Below are positions 36,919 through 50,789 of a stretch of 64,000 nucleotides of DNA, in pieces; positions within the stretch are counted from its first letter, which is position 1, and each line of letters opens with the position of its first letter. The DNA comes from Serilophus lunatus (lineage: Eukaryota > Chordata > Aves > Passeriformes > Eurylaimidae): assembly GCA_013399895.1 (NCBI GenBank), contig VXBA01001836.1:676533-740532 (forward strand). The letters are read 5' to 3'. The position numbers and the translations under genes are program-made. Below the pieces are notes generated by a model. It was not told the DNA's origin, made no database searches, and worked only from the letters and a program-made list of their open reading frames with translations.

Positions 36919-39874
36919 TGCACCTTTGGATCCCATTGGATTTTCCATATGTACACCAAAAAATAATACCTGTGTCCTACTCTGACACCAGCTCAGGTAG
37001 TTATATCCTACCTGGCTAATGACCTCCCAACAGTTTCTCTTGGATGCAGGTTTCCTTTCTTGCTTTTCTGTCCTAAACAGTGTCTTTTCCTTTGATTCCA
37101 AGATAGTAGCTACAAGACATCATTTGAGCACTGCCAACATAAGGTTCAGTTTTTATGTTCTCTGCTTTTTAAATGCCTCCCCATCCCATTCCACCTTTAA
37201 GGAAATTCCTCAGTGAAGTGACTTACTTGTAAGGAGAGACCTCCAAATTGACATTTGTGTCTTAACAAAAAGCCCTCCCATGTTTGCACCTAAAAAGATT
37301 AATCCTTGGGGGAAAAGAAGGAAGATTTATGTGATTTCTTCACCATGTAAGTAGACAACATGCATTCACATCAGAATTACACTGTAAAGATGAGATGAGC
37401 ACCTCTGGATTGTCTTCAGATACCATAAAAATATGATATATTTTTATTTAGAACATTGTTTTCTCCTGAAGGTGGTTTCATCTGCTGATCTTTTCCGCTG
37501 CCACTGACTCTGGAAGGAGTTCGTTCTAACCAGGTCTGGTATGGGAATGTCTGTTAAACGGGCTTTGCACAATTTGCACCTCATGGTTGCTAAACAAAGA
37601 GGAAAGTGGTTATTCATTGTCATTTCCATGGCTCTGGGGCTCCTGCTAAGGTCAGTTTATGGCTGACTGGTCAGTCACATTCTCCTTCCATGGCTTAAAG
37701 GCACAGTGAAGGCAACCTCCCTTCCTGCCATGCCTTGGAATGATGCCCACTTTGAATGATTTCACATGATCTTCGAGAGGTAAATCTCTTTCTATTTACT
37801 TAAACATATACAGTGCCTGGTAGAAAGCTCTTTTGTGGCAAAGAGAAACATTTCTGGATTCCACTCTGCAAATCAAGGCAAAAAAAAAAAAAAGAATTCT
37901 CCTCACCTTTGTTGTCACTACTCACTGTAATTCACTTCCACAGGGTGAGGAGAAATGCAGGCTTGAAGCACAGGTTCCTGGATCCTACTCTCTTGCTTGG
38001 GTCACGTGGGAAGCCAAGCAACATTGGCCTTGCAATCTGTGATGCTATTCCAACTTAAGTTTTAGCCCCCACTCTTCTTTGATGACTTATCTTAGAAGAA
38101 AATAGAAAAGCAAGCTAGAAGTGGTGAATGACAAACAGCAGATCACCCATCCAACAGCTCTTTAAAGAAGAATCAGATAAAAAGGTGGAAGTGAGCTGGA
38201 AAATGTTAAGGTCCTCTTCTCTACCCTGTTGTTTGATGTAGGATGCAGACAAATCTTCAAGCCAAAATGTTAAAGGGACAGAAAGGTAACGTGTTTAACA
38301 GACATTGACACCTCTGGTGAAGGCTATCTGGACATCATTTCTGGGTTTTCTGCAACATTGGTGAGTTGAGGGTTTCAATTAGTGCTCTTGGCTACACTGA
38401 CAACAAAGAGCAGAGTGAATTTTGTTGAAAACTCCACATTTTGTCTAATACTCTTTTTAAGGATGAGAGAAGGGAGAAAAAAATTAGCAGAGTCTTAGTG
38501 TTGTTTTTTTTTTACTTCCTGTTTATTCAACCAGTTCCCAAAATAGCTACAGAAAATTTGTAGACATACCTTATTATTTACTGGGTGTATGGGTAGCTCA
38601 TACAGATTAGAAAGAAAATGTTCTGTCTCATGTCACAGTTTGATCAAACTGCCCAGCTGCATTTTGGAGATCTTGTCCTTCATTTATTCATTCACAGTTG
38701 TACTCCTTCAAAATCATCAGGAAAACAACCAGGAATCTAATCCAATATGGCTATACTGTTCCAGCAACTTTTGGTGAGACATTTGGCCCTGCAGAGGACT
38801 GGTATTTTAAAACTCCCTCCAAGAATCAGCTTTTCTTCACAAACACCAAGAACCCACCAAAAAACAAAAAAATCCTCTTGAAGTACTGTCCAGTTTGGTG
38901 AGAACCATAATGAATTCAGGTTGAGAAAAAGAAATGCACACCTCTTCTACTCACAGAGACATTTTGACTGAAAAAAATTTGTTTGAGTCAGTCATGAAGT
39001 AGACATTCTCTGATAAGACAAAAATTGACATCACCCGTTTTTTTTGTTATTATTCCTTGCTTAATGTCATAACGGAGACAGCTGAGGGAGAAGATGGAGG
39101 TCTACAGTCTTGCTGTTTAAGCAAGGAGGGATAGCTTGGTACTTTTAGATACCCAGGTATTCAAATACCACAGTCAGAAGTTTTTAAAAGTGACTTCTGA
39201 TGACCCTGAAATTATTAGAGTTTCTTCAAAGAGGGGCCACAGGAAATGAGTTTGGTCTCCAACACACTCGTGGTTCTGTTTCCACAGGGTACAACAAGTG
39301 ACTTCAGAATGAGAGGCATTCCAGTTGAGGCTCTGCTTGTATTTCTCTGCATTTTTGCCATTAATGTCATCTGATTTATTAGTGTCATCAGAGTAAGAGG
39401 TAGAGGTAGAATGCATGAAACTTTGGAAGTGTTGTGATTGATCTAAATAGACACACTCATACTTCACTCTGGATATACTGAGAAGTATTACTGTTCATCT
39501 ATGAAGCGCTGAGTTTGTGCTTAACCTGATCAAATGTCTTTACAGGCCAGGCAAAGACTCCTACTGGATTCATTGGGTCTTGGATACAGACTAATGACAC
39601 TCAAGTGAAAACCTCTGAAGAGGCTGCAGTAATTGCTCCTTAAACTGCAATGATTTTATAAATCTTCCTGTTACCACAGTTAATGCAATGCTCCAAGCAG
39701 GAGAGACAGGAATATATGTGGCTCAAGGTAAGAAAAAAATTGCAACATCCTTCAGTTACTGTTTTAAGTAAATACTTCCCAGTTCTCAGTCACTGGTCTC
39801 TCTCAGGAGGATGACCTGTAAGTCAGGGAGTCTTTTGATTGTATAGAGCTTGATAGTGTTGACAATAGGGTTGT
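36919..39874. other. Unique non-coding DNA
   Basis: Short A or T runs occur near 37,880-37,893 and 38,502-38,513. Open frames are below 100 codons and unrecognised. Nothing else can be named up to the CR1 boundary. Confidence 0.65.
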
Positions 39875-42302
39875 TTATGCATAGGAATGAGGAGGAAGGC
39901 CAAGAAGGCAGATATCCTGGTGAAAGTCTGCTGCAGACCACCCAACCACAATGAAGATGCAGTAAAAATATTCCATAAGCAGCTCAGAGAAGTCTCACAG
40001 TTGTTAGCTCTTGTGGGAGACTGCAGCTGGCCACATGAATGCATGAAATGCAATACAGCAGAGAGGGAACAGTCCAGGAGGTTCCTGGAGTGTGTGGTAG
40101 AGAAATTCCTGACACAGCTGGTGAGTAAGGCGGAAAGAGAAGGTGTATGCTGAACCTTTTGTTCAGAACTGGTTCAGGATGATGAGATGGTTGGAGGCCA
40201 TCTTGGGCAAAGTGATCACGACAAGGTCATTTTTGATTCTCAGAGAAGTAAGGAGGGGTGCCAACAGAACTGCCAGTTTGGACTTCCAGAAGGCAGACTT
40301 TGGTCTGTTTAGGAGACTGGTTTAGAGAGTCCCTTGAGAGTCCATCCTGGAGGGCAAAGGAGTCCAGGAACATTGGACACTATTCAAGGAAAAAATCCTA
40401 AAGGAGCAGGAGCAAATTGACCCCATGTGCCAATAGATGAGCTGGTGGGAAAGACTGGCCTGGAAGGAATGGTTAGTGATCTGTTACACCACTGAGATAC
40501 ACGTCCATGGGGCCGGATGAATTCACCCAAGGGCACTGAGGGAGCTGGTGNCTCAGAGAAGTAAGGAGGGGTGCCAACAGAACTGCCAGTTTGGACTTCC
40601 AGAAGGCAGACTTTGGTCTGTTTAGGAGACTGGTTTAGAGAGTCCCTTGAGAGTCCATCCTGGAGGGCAAAGGAGTCCAGGAACATTGGACACTCTTCAA
40701 GGAAAAAATCCTAAAGGAGCAGGAGCAAATTGACCCCATGTGCCAAAAGATGAGCTGGTGGGAAAGACTGGCCTGGAAGGAATGGTTAGTGATCTGTTAC
40801 ACCACTGAGATACACGTCCATGGGGCCGGATGAATTCACCCAAGGGCACTGAGGGAGCTGGTGGAAGAGCTCCCTGGGCCACTTCCCATGGTGTGCCAGC
40901 AGTTCTGGCAAACCAGGGAGGTCCCATTTAACTGGAGATTGGCAAATGGGACACACATCTACGGGAATGGACAGAAGGAGGATCTGGGGAACTGCAGACC
41001 TGTCAGCCAGACCTCAGTGCCAGGGAAGGGCATGGAGCAGATCACCTTGAGTGCCATCACGTGGCACAAGCGGGACAACCAGGGGAGCAGACCCAGCCAG
41101 CCTGGGCTTAGGAAAGGCAGGTCCTGCTGGACCAACCTGATCTTCTTTGAAAAGGTGACCACCCTAGCGGATGAGGGAAAGGCTGTGGGTGTGCCCACCT
41201 GGACTTCAGTAAAGCCTTTGATACTGTTTCCCACAGGATTGTCCTGGAGAAATCAGGTGCTCATGGCTTGGATGAGTGCTCTGTTCACTGGATAAAAAAC
41301 TGTCTGGGCAGCCAGACCCTGAGAATGGTGGGGAATGGAGTGACATCCAGGTGGGAATGGTCTGAGCCCTGGTGTCACCCAGGGCTTAGTGTTGAGACCA
41401 GTCCTGATTCATTTATTTCACAGTTGGGATGAAGAGATTGAGGGCAGCCTCAGTCATTTTGCTGACAACACCAAGTTGTGTGAGAAGATTGATGTGCTGG
41501 AGGGCAGGAAGGCTCTGCAGAGTGACCTGGACAGGCTGGATCAATGGGATGAGGCAAATTGTATGAGGTACAACAAGGGGAAGTGCCAGGTCCTGTGCTC
41601 AGGTCTCAACCATCCCATGCAGTGCTCCAGGCTGGGGAAAATGTGGCTGGAGAATGTTCTGCAGAAAAGGTCCTCAAGAGCAGCTGAACATGACCCCAGA
41701 AGGACAAAGGCACCTGGCCTATACCAGCAATAGTGTGGCCACAGGACCAGGGCAGTGACCATCCCCCTATTCTGGCACTCCTGTGACACCTCCAGTTCTG
41801 CATCCCCTACAACAAGAAAGACACTGAGGTGCTGGAGCATGTCCAGGGAAGGGCAACAGAGCTGGGGACGGGTCTGGAGCACAAGGCTGATGAGGAGCAG
41901 CTGAAGGAGCTGAGAGGGCTTTTTCTGGAGGAAACTCGGGGGGAACCTGCTCACTCTCTACAACTCCCTGACAAGAGAGTGGAGCCAACTGGGGCCCAGG
42001 CTCTGCTCCCAAGTAACAAGGGACAGAACTAAAAAGAAGAGCCTCAAGCACCACCAGGTGAAGTTTAGTTTGAAAAAGAGGAAAAAATTAGTCACTGAAA
42101 GGATTGTCAAACACTGGCATAGGCTGTCTAGGGAAGTGGTTGAATCACTGTCCCTGTAGGTACCTAAGAGATGCCTAGATGTGGCAGCTGGGGACATGGT
42201 TTAGTGGTGGGTTTGGCAGAGCAGGATTAATGGTTGGACTTGATGACCTTAAATTACTGAATTCCAACCTAAATTGCTCTGTCATTGTATTCTATGATTC
42301 TA
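39875..42302 (+). mobile_element. CR1 LINE, 5'-truncated, internally deleted, dead
   Basis: This plus-strand copy keeps parts of the single large CR1 ORF2 in order. The endonuclease part runs about 39,887-40,330: it has the block CRPPN, the NTAERxQSRRFLE block, and REVRRG...LDFxKADFGLFR. The usual GDFN motif reads GDCS. The link between endonuclease and RT is missing (roughly 150 codons by family memory), so the sequence jumps near 40,440 to a block just before the RT. The RT part (40,860-41,640) shows GQKEDLGNCRPVSQTSVPGK, GRSCWTNL, the FSKAFDT region and HFADNTK. The second catalytic Asp of the expected FADD motif is Asn here. The C-terminal part follows to about 42,200, and the 3' end is the CR1 tail ATTCTATGATTCT at 42,289-42,301. 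Many stops and frameshifts rule out activity. The tail and moderate divergence make it younger than the copies at 31 and 60 kb. A duplicated segment around the N at 40,551 is listed separately. Confidence 0.93.
40239..40863. repeat. 312-bp tandem duplicate split by one N (probable assembly artefact)
   Basis: Bases 40,239-40,550 and 40,552-40,863 align end to end at a constant offset of 313. I see only two mismatches (40,382 A versus 40,695 C; 40,434 T versus 40,747 A). A lone N at 40,551 is the exact junction. The repeat lies wholly inside the CR1 and repeats the same endonuclease-to-RT deletion junction. Overlapping contig ends from two haplotypes, joined with a single N, would give this pattern. 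Confidence 0.9.
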
Positions 42303-45300
42303 AGCACCGAATCAGTGAAGATAAGCATCATGTTAGGAATGCAAAACACCTAATGAAAGAAAGGTTTGCATCTCTAGTGCAAAAAACACTAACATTTGAT
42401 TACCTGCGAAGATACTCCAGGGAAAAATTCATGACCGTAGAAAATAGTTTTCAAATTATATGCAGCATGATGCAAGCATTCAAAACTAGATGCAAACTGC
42501 ATAAAATGGATTTTTCCAAAAGAGCATCAATGGTGAATTTAGTAATAATTTGCAATGGGGTCTGACGCTCCTTTACTTGGAGTCTGCTACAGCTGTTTAC
42601 ACCCAAGAAAAACAGGTCGAAGCTGCCATCAGTTGGAGCAGGGTTAGCTTTTTGTCTGCTTTCCATAGCTGCAAATTAAGATGCAAGATATTAGCAAACA
42701 AGTTGCAGGCAAAAAGGAAAAAGGCTGCCAGTTTTATTTCTTTCACATTGCAACAAAATCAGGGGTTTATAGGAAAGAACAAAAATTGTTTAAAGGTCTT
42801 TAGTAAACGCTGAACAGAAAATTGAAGTCCGATGGGACTGTTTGTACATTTACTCCACGTGGTCACTTAAGGCTGATTTGAGCACTGCAGACAGCAAGAC
42901 ATACCGTTTTATAGCAAGGCTGCTATCTTGCCAGGTAAGTCCTTCAAATTGCTGCATTTCTCCTCCTGACTCAACAGTAAGAGGCAGAGATTAGGATCAG
43001 AGAAGAGAGGTCCACAAATAATCACAGACATTATTCAGAACATCAGACGTTTAGACCTTGAACTGAAAGCCCACCAACCTCACCAGGAGACTTCCCATTG
43101 TTTCCAGTAGGCTTTGGATCTGACACTAATCCATTGAATTTTAGGGTGGGATTTCCTCTCTCCAGATATGCTCTTGACAGATACCTTTTTTATTTCATCA
43201 CAAAGGAGCAGATGAAAACCAACTTTCAAATGGTCATTTTGGTGATGACACAGAATATGTTTCCTGAAGTAATTTAAATATTGCCATCCCTCACTTTTCT
43301 TTATTATGAGAGCATTTTTCCAGACTCTAATACGAAAACTTGCAGAATTGAAGTGAGCAACAAGGAAGCTCATCCAGCCATTACCTATATCACCCACCAC
43401 TGCTACTGGTGCTCTCTACTGAAAAGCCTCAGTGGAGACGAGCCTCACCCACAGGTCTTACTGACTCCTCCTGGCAGGAAAGAAGAGAGAGGAATTGCTT
43501 CATCTGATCCTCAGAGGGAGCTGCTTCATATGAAATTTATGATCTTCATCCTCAGGCAAGAGCAAGACAAAGAGACCTTAAACCAGGCTATTGATGAAGA
43601 ATAGTCCTACCTTTGTTTTGTGCAGGTCTAACCTGCTGGATCCCCCTCCTCTGTTTGCTCCACATCTATTCACCCATTTTCTTCTTTGCATGTTGCAATA
43701 TTGCAGTGCCCATACAGAGCAGGAATATACCCTTCACTTTTTTGTCATTGTCCCACTGGAGAGACCTGGAATTTCCAGATGATGCTATCTCATTTTATTT
43801 CATTGAGAGGAACATCAGCTCAGACACATGACAGAAGATGACTAACGTGAAGCATAGAGTGAGCAGGCTCTGTCAACAAAATACAAACATTCACAAATTC
43901 ACTCCGATATGTCTGTGTTTCATCGAATACCTGCTGTGACTGCATGCTGCTATTTTTTTTTTTTTTACTTACTAGCTCAGAAGAGAGAATTATGAGGCAC
44001 AATGAAAAAAACAAACAAACTTTCCACAAGATGGAAACATTTCAGTCCTTTAACAAATTCTGTAGATGCTTTCTGGTGTTGGTGTTACATGTACCCCACC
44101 TAAACCCCTGTCAAAGACACTAGAATCTCATTCATTCATTTATTCATTCATTTCCATGAACACAATTTAGGCTACATGTGTGTAAGGTATAGACATTATG
44201 TCTAATCCCATCATCTGATCTGTTCACTTGCATACTCAATAGGAAAAGTCAAATAGGTGAAAATGACAACAATGTCACATTTTCAATCCAGCTCTAAATG
44301 TAGAATCCAGTGGGCATGGATTTGGATGGATCAAGTGATAGCACTGTTTCTGCACCTGCAGTTCAGTGTTCCTGAGGCTGCTAGCATGTTGAGCACCACC
44401 ACACCCCTCATGAGTGTCACACAACAGGATACAACAAGCATTGCCACTTCCACCAACACTGCTCCTCACAAAAGGTGTTACAGCACCACAAGTCACGCCC
44501 AGGGTGAAATAAAGAGAGGCCTCACTTGGAGATGTGCAGGGAGTGATCACATACATGTACATGTGCAGCTGAACCAAAGAGGAGTGTCAGGATGCAAAAA
44601 ACCATGAAGGAACACTACAGGACGAAAAGGGGATAAGTCAGAAGGCAAGAAAAGGCATTGCCTCCAATGTACAGTCTATCCCAGTAAGTAGTTTAACTAG
44701 ACAAGGCCTGTATCATGGGCTGACACCAACCATTGTGTTTTAAGCTGAACGTGGTGTATTTCAGACACGTTAATGCTTCCCACTGGAGCTAAAGCAGCTT
44801 GTCCAGGAAAAGTCTATCCATTCAGTCCTGCCTACAGTGTGCCAGAGCAGTCATTCTCCAGCTGTAGTAAATAACTACTAGTGTATATTCATGAACAGTG
44901 GTCTTATTACTAAGACTAATGTGTGTTTCAGTGTAACAGGAGACAAGATACAACAGGCCTATTAAAGGAAATCGCAGAGATCACAGAATTGACACATTTT
45001 GTTTAAAGGCAGCCACACTTGTACTCGATTGCACAACTAGAGACAAGTTTGTTATGTTCCTCATCTTTCATGAATGCTTATACTTACTAGTTTAAAATGT
45101 AAGATAAAAGCCAGACATGCTTTGGAAAAGGAATAGGGGACAATATCAAATGATAAACTCAGCGTGTTTAATGGTGTAAACAGATCTAGAAAAGGAAGCA
45201 TTAGATATAATAAGCACTCAATGATGTGGGGCAAACACAGACTTGAAAGCAAGAAATATCCAACAACTTGTAACATCAAAACTAAAAATTGCAGGTCTTA

Positions 45301-48300
45301 GCAAGTAAATGAAATATGAACAACAAATGAGTATGCACAGGAAAGGAACAACATATTAAATACTTTGATCATTGCTACAGAATGAGTGTTTTACAACAGA
45401 GCAATGCAAATCTGATTGTATAATTATTTGTAAATGCTGATCATTTTGAGAGTAAGTATGGTTTATCTAGCTCTTACCAAGGAAGTCATGCTGCATTTCA
45501 GCTCAAATGATAATTTTGGAAAAGTGAGATAAGGCATCAGGAACACTGAATTGTTAGCAGTGAATTAAGGTGCAGGTTTAGATGATACTATACTTCCAGA
45601 ATTTAAAAACAAAGAAAGAAAACCAAAACAACAACAAAAAAACCCCACCCAAACAAACCAACAAACAAAAATGAAAGTCAAAGAAGCATGCTTGCATGTT
45701 TCCACATGAAGGATGTATTTAGGAAAAATGGCTTACGTACTCCAAGGTAAATTATATAAGAGAGTTATGTGTAGTTAGGTTGAAAAAAAAAAAAAAAGAG
45801 AGACAAAGAGACATAATAAGAAAGAAACACAGACTGGAGTATGTTAACGTCAGCAGTAGAGACAGCCTGGGAAACTATTTTAAGAGATCAAGAGGAAAAA
45901 TATTTAGAAAAGTATGAGCTGACTAAGAACAGGCAATGTGAATATCTAGAAACAGAGATCAAGTCTCCCTTGCTGGAATTCACTAGGAATGATGCCCCTC
46001 TGGTCCAACAGCATCGCACATTTGGAACAGTAGTAAGTTCTGCTGTCATCTCCACAGAAACTCATACACAGCCTGGATCCCTTTATGGCTTTTTTGTGTC
46101 CTGCACAGAACACAAGATTTCCTAGCTCCTGCAGTGAGCTTGATTCTGTGGCTAGAAAATCCCTTCTGAATTAAACCCAGAGAGCAAGAGGAATCTGCTT
46201 CAGAACGCCTTAATGCTCTTTGATGCACAGCCAAAGATCATTCTCCTCTTCATATTTCCAGCACATTTAGTCGTAGCCCACTCAGTTCTGCATCTTTCAC
46301 ATAAGTGGCCATTGTCAGTGAAGGAGGAGCTGTGATTATTCCTGTTCAGACTGAGGTAGCATGAAGAAGAAGCATATCTAGTGCACGGAGAAAGAAAGTA
46401 TATGCTTCATTTGCCAGCCAGCAGACATCCAAGTTGCTGATAGCTAAGAAGGCCGTCTCATCCTTCTCAGATGAGGGTGAACCATTAAAATCAATGCAGC
46501 TCCATTTATTTCAGTTCTGTCATGCCCAGTTAGGGAGCAAAGACGTAGCAGGAGACTGGCACAAATAGAGTGGAATAGTGAATATGCATTAGCTAACACC
46601 AACTGGGAATCTTGTCTGGTGATAACACCAGGATAATGCTGCCTGGGCCATTTACAAGCTGAAGGCACAAGACAATTTGGAGATCACTCCAAGATGTTAT
46701 TTTTGATCATTTCCTTCTGCTGAAATAGAAAGAAGTCAATACGATAGCACTGGAGCAGATTCCAATGTCCACAGCCAGAAGCTATTAAAAAATTATAAGA
46801 AAATCAATTCAGAAAAGTTTGACATTTTATTGAACAGGAGGCTGGCAAGGAAAAATGTGTCTCTGCTCAATTATGGGAACAGTGAGAAGGAAATGTCACC
46901 ACAGTCTAGATAGTGCTGCTCAGTAAATTTCTTCTTGTCACATGGGGGTCTTAATAGATGCCCTGGAGCAATGGTTGCGTCAGTCTGGAGAAGGCAGGAC
47001 AGGAAAAATGGCATAGCTGAATCAGCCACTCACTGACAAACAAGAGATGCCCCAATGGTGCCTGTCTCCAGCAGTCTCCTGCAGAACACTGTGCCAGCAG
47101 CCTCTGGAGCACATGCACAGAGAAACCAGACTCATGGGTCCACATGGGCTCTTGCCTTCTGCAGAACTTGTCATTTTAGGAGGTAATGCCAGATCACACC
47201 CAGGAGCTTCCAGACATTCTTTCAAACATTCTGTTACACTCAATAGATTCAGCATTACTGCAGAGAACTTTAAGCCACTCACTACTTTGTAACCCTCTGC
47301 CCAGTGTTCCTCTTATCTCCACCTTCCTCAGGCGGCCAGTCCTGACCTTTCCATCACCCGACGCACGGATGGCCTTTCTTACACCCCTCAAAATGAATGC
47401 ATCAAACTCCCAGCAGCTGGAATATGTTTGCATTTGACAGGAACTTTTCAGCCTGCTCAAGTCAGACAAGAATGGTGCACACTTCTTGGGGATGAAAAGG
47501 ATTAGAATATGGGGCTTGATGCTGATGTGGGCCCCCTGTATACAGAAGAAGCTGGGGGGAGGAGAGATGATGCTCTTAGGGAGAACAAGGACAGGTGGGG
47601 TCTGTATACCAGTGCTGCCATCTCAGATGCCTGTGGAGAAGAAACAATAAATACTAGATAAAGTGCTTTAAGGGTTAAGAACTTCAAGGGGATAGCCTGC
47701 ACAGTCTCAAAGAAGAGATAATAAAGAGCCTGTAACACTAGATCCAGCTTCTATGTAAAGATAATCTACTCGATGGAAGCTTAATCCTAGCAAGGGCTCT
47801 ATAAAGTCTGGGAAAAAAAGGGGGTATAGTGTGAACCCTGAATAGTCTAATTGATCCCAAAAGTAGAGTTCCTTTTTATATGTAAATATCCCGTCTCTCT
47901 TCAACCTCTTGATCATCCAGGGTCTAATCAAGGAGCTCCTAAAAAGACATCTGCTGTCAGGAGAAAAAATCTTGTTCAAAGCTCTTGTCTCTCACCTAAG
48001 GTTTGAAGCTGTGACTTCTTTCATGTCACTTTAGTCTCAAAAGCTCATGGACATCCTCTGGCATAGGACATTGTGTCTCAGAGCAGACAAGAGGAACTCT
48101 GCCTATCACTCCATGGTCATGGCACACTTTGTCTATAGAGACAAAGCTGAAGAGCGCAAGAGAACTCATGGGATTGCTTCAGGAAGTTAGTAGCTTTCGA
48201 GGATTTTCTTTAGCTTAAAAAGAGAAAAGTCATTGTAAGAGAAGTCATTGTGGCAGAAACCTTTTTAAATGAGGGTCTTACACCCTCGCTCTGGCAGCTA

Positions 48301-50789
48301 GTCCTCTCAGTTGCAGGTGCAAGAGGAATTACCTGAGATACCACATAGACAGGTTTCTCGGGTGCTGCAAACCAGCACAACACAGTTTACTGCCCTCACA
48401 GCTTTGGCATTTTGGTGAAAGCAAGAAGAGGCAGAAAAGCCATCTGGTGAAAGGGGGCAAAACACTGAGCCAAAGAGAACTTCCTCTTGAACACCCCTGA
48501 CTCAGGAAGCAATGATGAGCCACTAGGGTCACCCTGCCTCCAACAGCCAGCATCATCAATCAGAGAAGCAACAAGGTCACAGCTGATGGTGACAGTGCTG
48601 CCTCTCCAGCCTGACACCCTGGTCAAGAAATATGGGCAGATGGGTCACAGGGTGTGCAGGCAGCCACAGAGCACCTGCAATTTTATGCTACAGCTGCCTC
48701 TTGGCATGGAGAGGAGGGGTGGAGCGGCTTTTCTCTGCCTAATACTAATCTCGCAGACTCCAGTGGGAATGGGCTAGGGATTCTCTGGTCTCTCCAAGTA
48801 AGTTCCCTTTTGGGAGACTTCTGCCTCAGACTTGCTGACAGCCACAAAGCCTTGCTCCTCCTGAGAAAAGGGGAGGTGTGAAGACAGCTCTTTGCCATCG
48901 GGGTGCCAGGACGGGCAGTTGAAAAGGTACAGGACAAGAAGGGTTCCTTGCCACAGGATTAGCATTTCAGTGGTTTCCTCCTGGCTTTGGCTCACTTGTC
49001 AGCTGGTTTTGCTTTTTCTTTATGCTGGAGGAAGGGGTAAGCTTGAGGAAATTAGAAGCTTCACAGACATATCTGGAAGCCAGAGTAAGAGCCCTTCTGT
49101 GCTCACTGTGTACATAGCAGAAGGCAACAAAAATCAGCTGAGGAAAAGTCACCACAATCTGATTTAAAGCTCACTGAAGATCACTGACATTAATTAGACT
49201 TTTGCCTTGCTTCTTTCCAACAGCTAACACGGCAAAGCAGAGCAAAACTCCCTAGAAAGAGATTGACTTTACCCATTCTATGAAAACAGAACAGCAGAAA
49301 AGCAAAAGCAGCAGATGTCATTGACCAAATGGTCTCTGCTCGTTCTGCGGAGGTCTCACAACATATCCCTGTTACTTGTATTCTAGATGTAAGTGTTTTT
49401 CTACAAATTGCATCATTATTGTATATTTTCTGGTCTGAAAAATTTCCTTCAGTCACATGAAAATAAAATCAATGCTCTAGCTGATGCTTGGAATGATGTG
49501 GCCCCAACACACAAATACACACATCTGTTGTCAGAACTCCTCTGCCTTTCTTTTTCTTTCTTTTAATACAAGTCTGGAATCCACTGAGTGTTCTTCAAGT
49601 CTAAGCTCCAAACATTTCAAACAGCACAAAAGGTATGACAAGATGAAAGAAAATGTCCACAAATAGACAGCTAGACAACTAGTTAGCAGCTGTCTGCTTT
49701 TCTTCAGGGTTTGTTTTTTTTTTCTGCAGGGGAAAAAAACCCCCAACTTTATTTTTCAATCTTGAAGGAACTGACTGCAGATTCTTTTGTTCTGGCAAGA
49801 ATCCAACCCTGTTTAGCACTGGAAGTGGGGGAGGAGGTGAACTTCTTATGATGCCATGTGTAACCTTGAACCTGGGAAAGAATTGTCTAACATAGTATGT
49901 TTACAGTTGCAACAGTTTGAATAGCAATGATCATTTTCATCTTTTGTATTTTACTGATGGCAATTTAATGAGATTTTGGTGTTCTATCAAGTCAGGGCAT
50001 TTATGTAGAAAAAGGAACCAAAAAGAGCAGGTTTTGATTAAAAATGTGTACGGGCTTTTGGGACCTGGTTTAAATATTTCAGATCTTGAGCCTGCAGTTG
50101 AAGTTATTTATCTTCTCCCCAGACAAATCTGGCTGGGGGGAGGGGTGGTAGTGCTTAAATGCTTGATTTTAATTACTGCTGTTGTTTGCAAGTATTTTTC
50201 TTCTGTCATTTCTGTTCTCCTTCTCCCTTTAAACAGATGATCAGCAGACAACATGGACTCCTGTCTAACTTGCAGATTTAATTTGGAAACCCAAGCATCC
50301 AACGCAAATGTGAAACACAAGCTGCAGTTGGATTCTCCTCCAAATCTTTACGGCTCACTCAGACAACTCACTCACTCCCTTTGTGAGGCTTAGTGTGAGG
50401 CTGAAAAACTTTCCCTCCTCACCTCCTTCTGGGTTTCTTTGTGTGTCCATAAATTAATGTGTGTGTGTGTGTGTGTGTGTGTCCATGCACAGAAGTCAGC
50501 ATGCCAGACAGCATTCCACAGCAGAAGGTAATTTCTCCTTCCTCCCTTTATTTGCACATTTACTGGGAATTGCATACCTCCAGTACCTGCTGAAAGGGTG
50601 CAGTGATATTGTTCAAGGCTGGGCTACAGAAGATGGGTGGAAGAAACCTCCCTGGATAGATCATACATAACCAGAGGCAGCAGAGTTTTCATCCCACTGA
50701 AATGAATTTGTATGGCAACACTTAACTCTGCAGCTCTTTCCATTGACAGCTTCCAAGCCATTTTTCTTCTTTTTCCTTTCCCACTCCCC
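42303..50789. other. Unique non-coding DNA with simple repeats
   Basis: It holds an ATTC repeat (44,129-44,153), an A/C-rich tract (45,605-45,671), a run of 15 A (45,783-45,797), a T run near 43,953-43,966 and a GT microsatellite (listed separately). The largest open frame is 128 codons (42,179-42,565, plus), of which the first part is still CR1 tail. I recognise no exon. Confidence 0.6.
50459..50482. repeat. (GT)12 microsatellite
   Basis: Twelve perfect GT units. Confidence 0.97.

Noticed and set aside
40384..40927. Two near-identical minus-strand open frames as a duplicated gene pair
   Set aside because: They are antisense to CR1 sequence and duplicated by the segment around the N.
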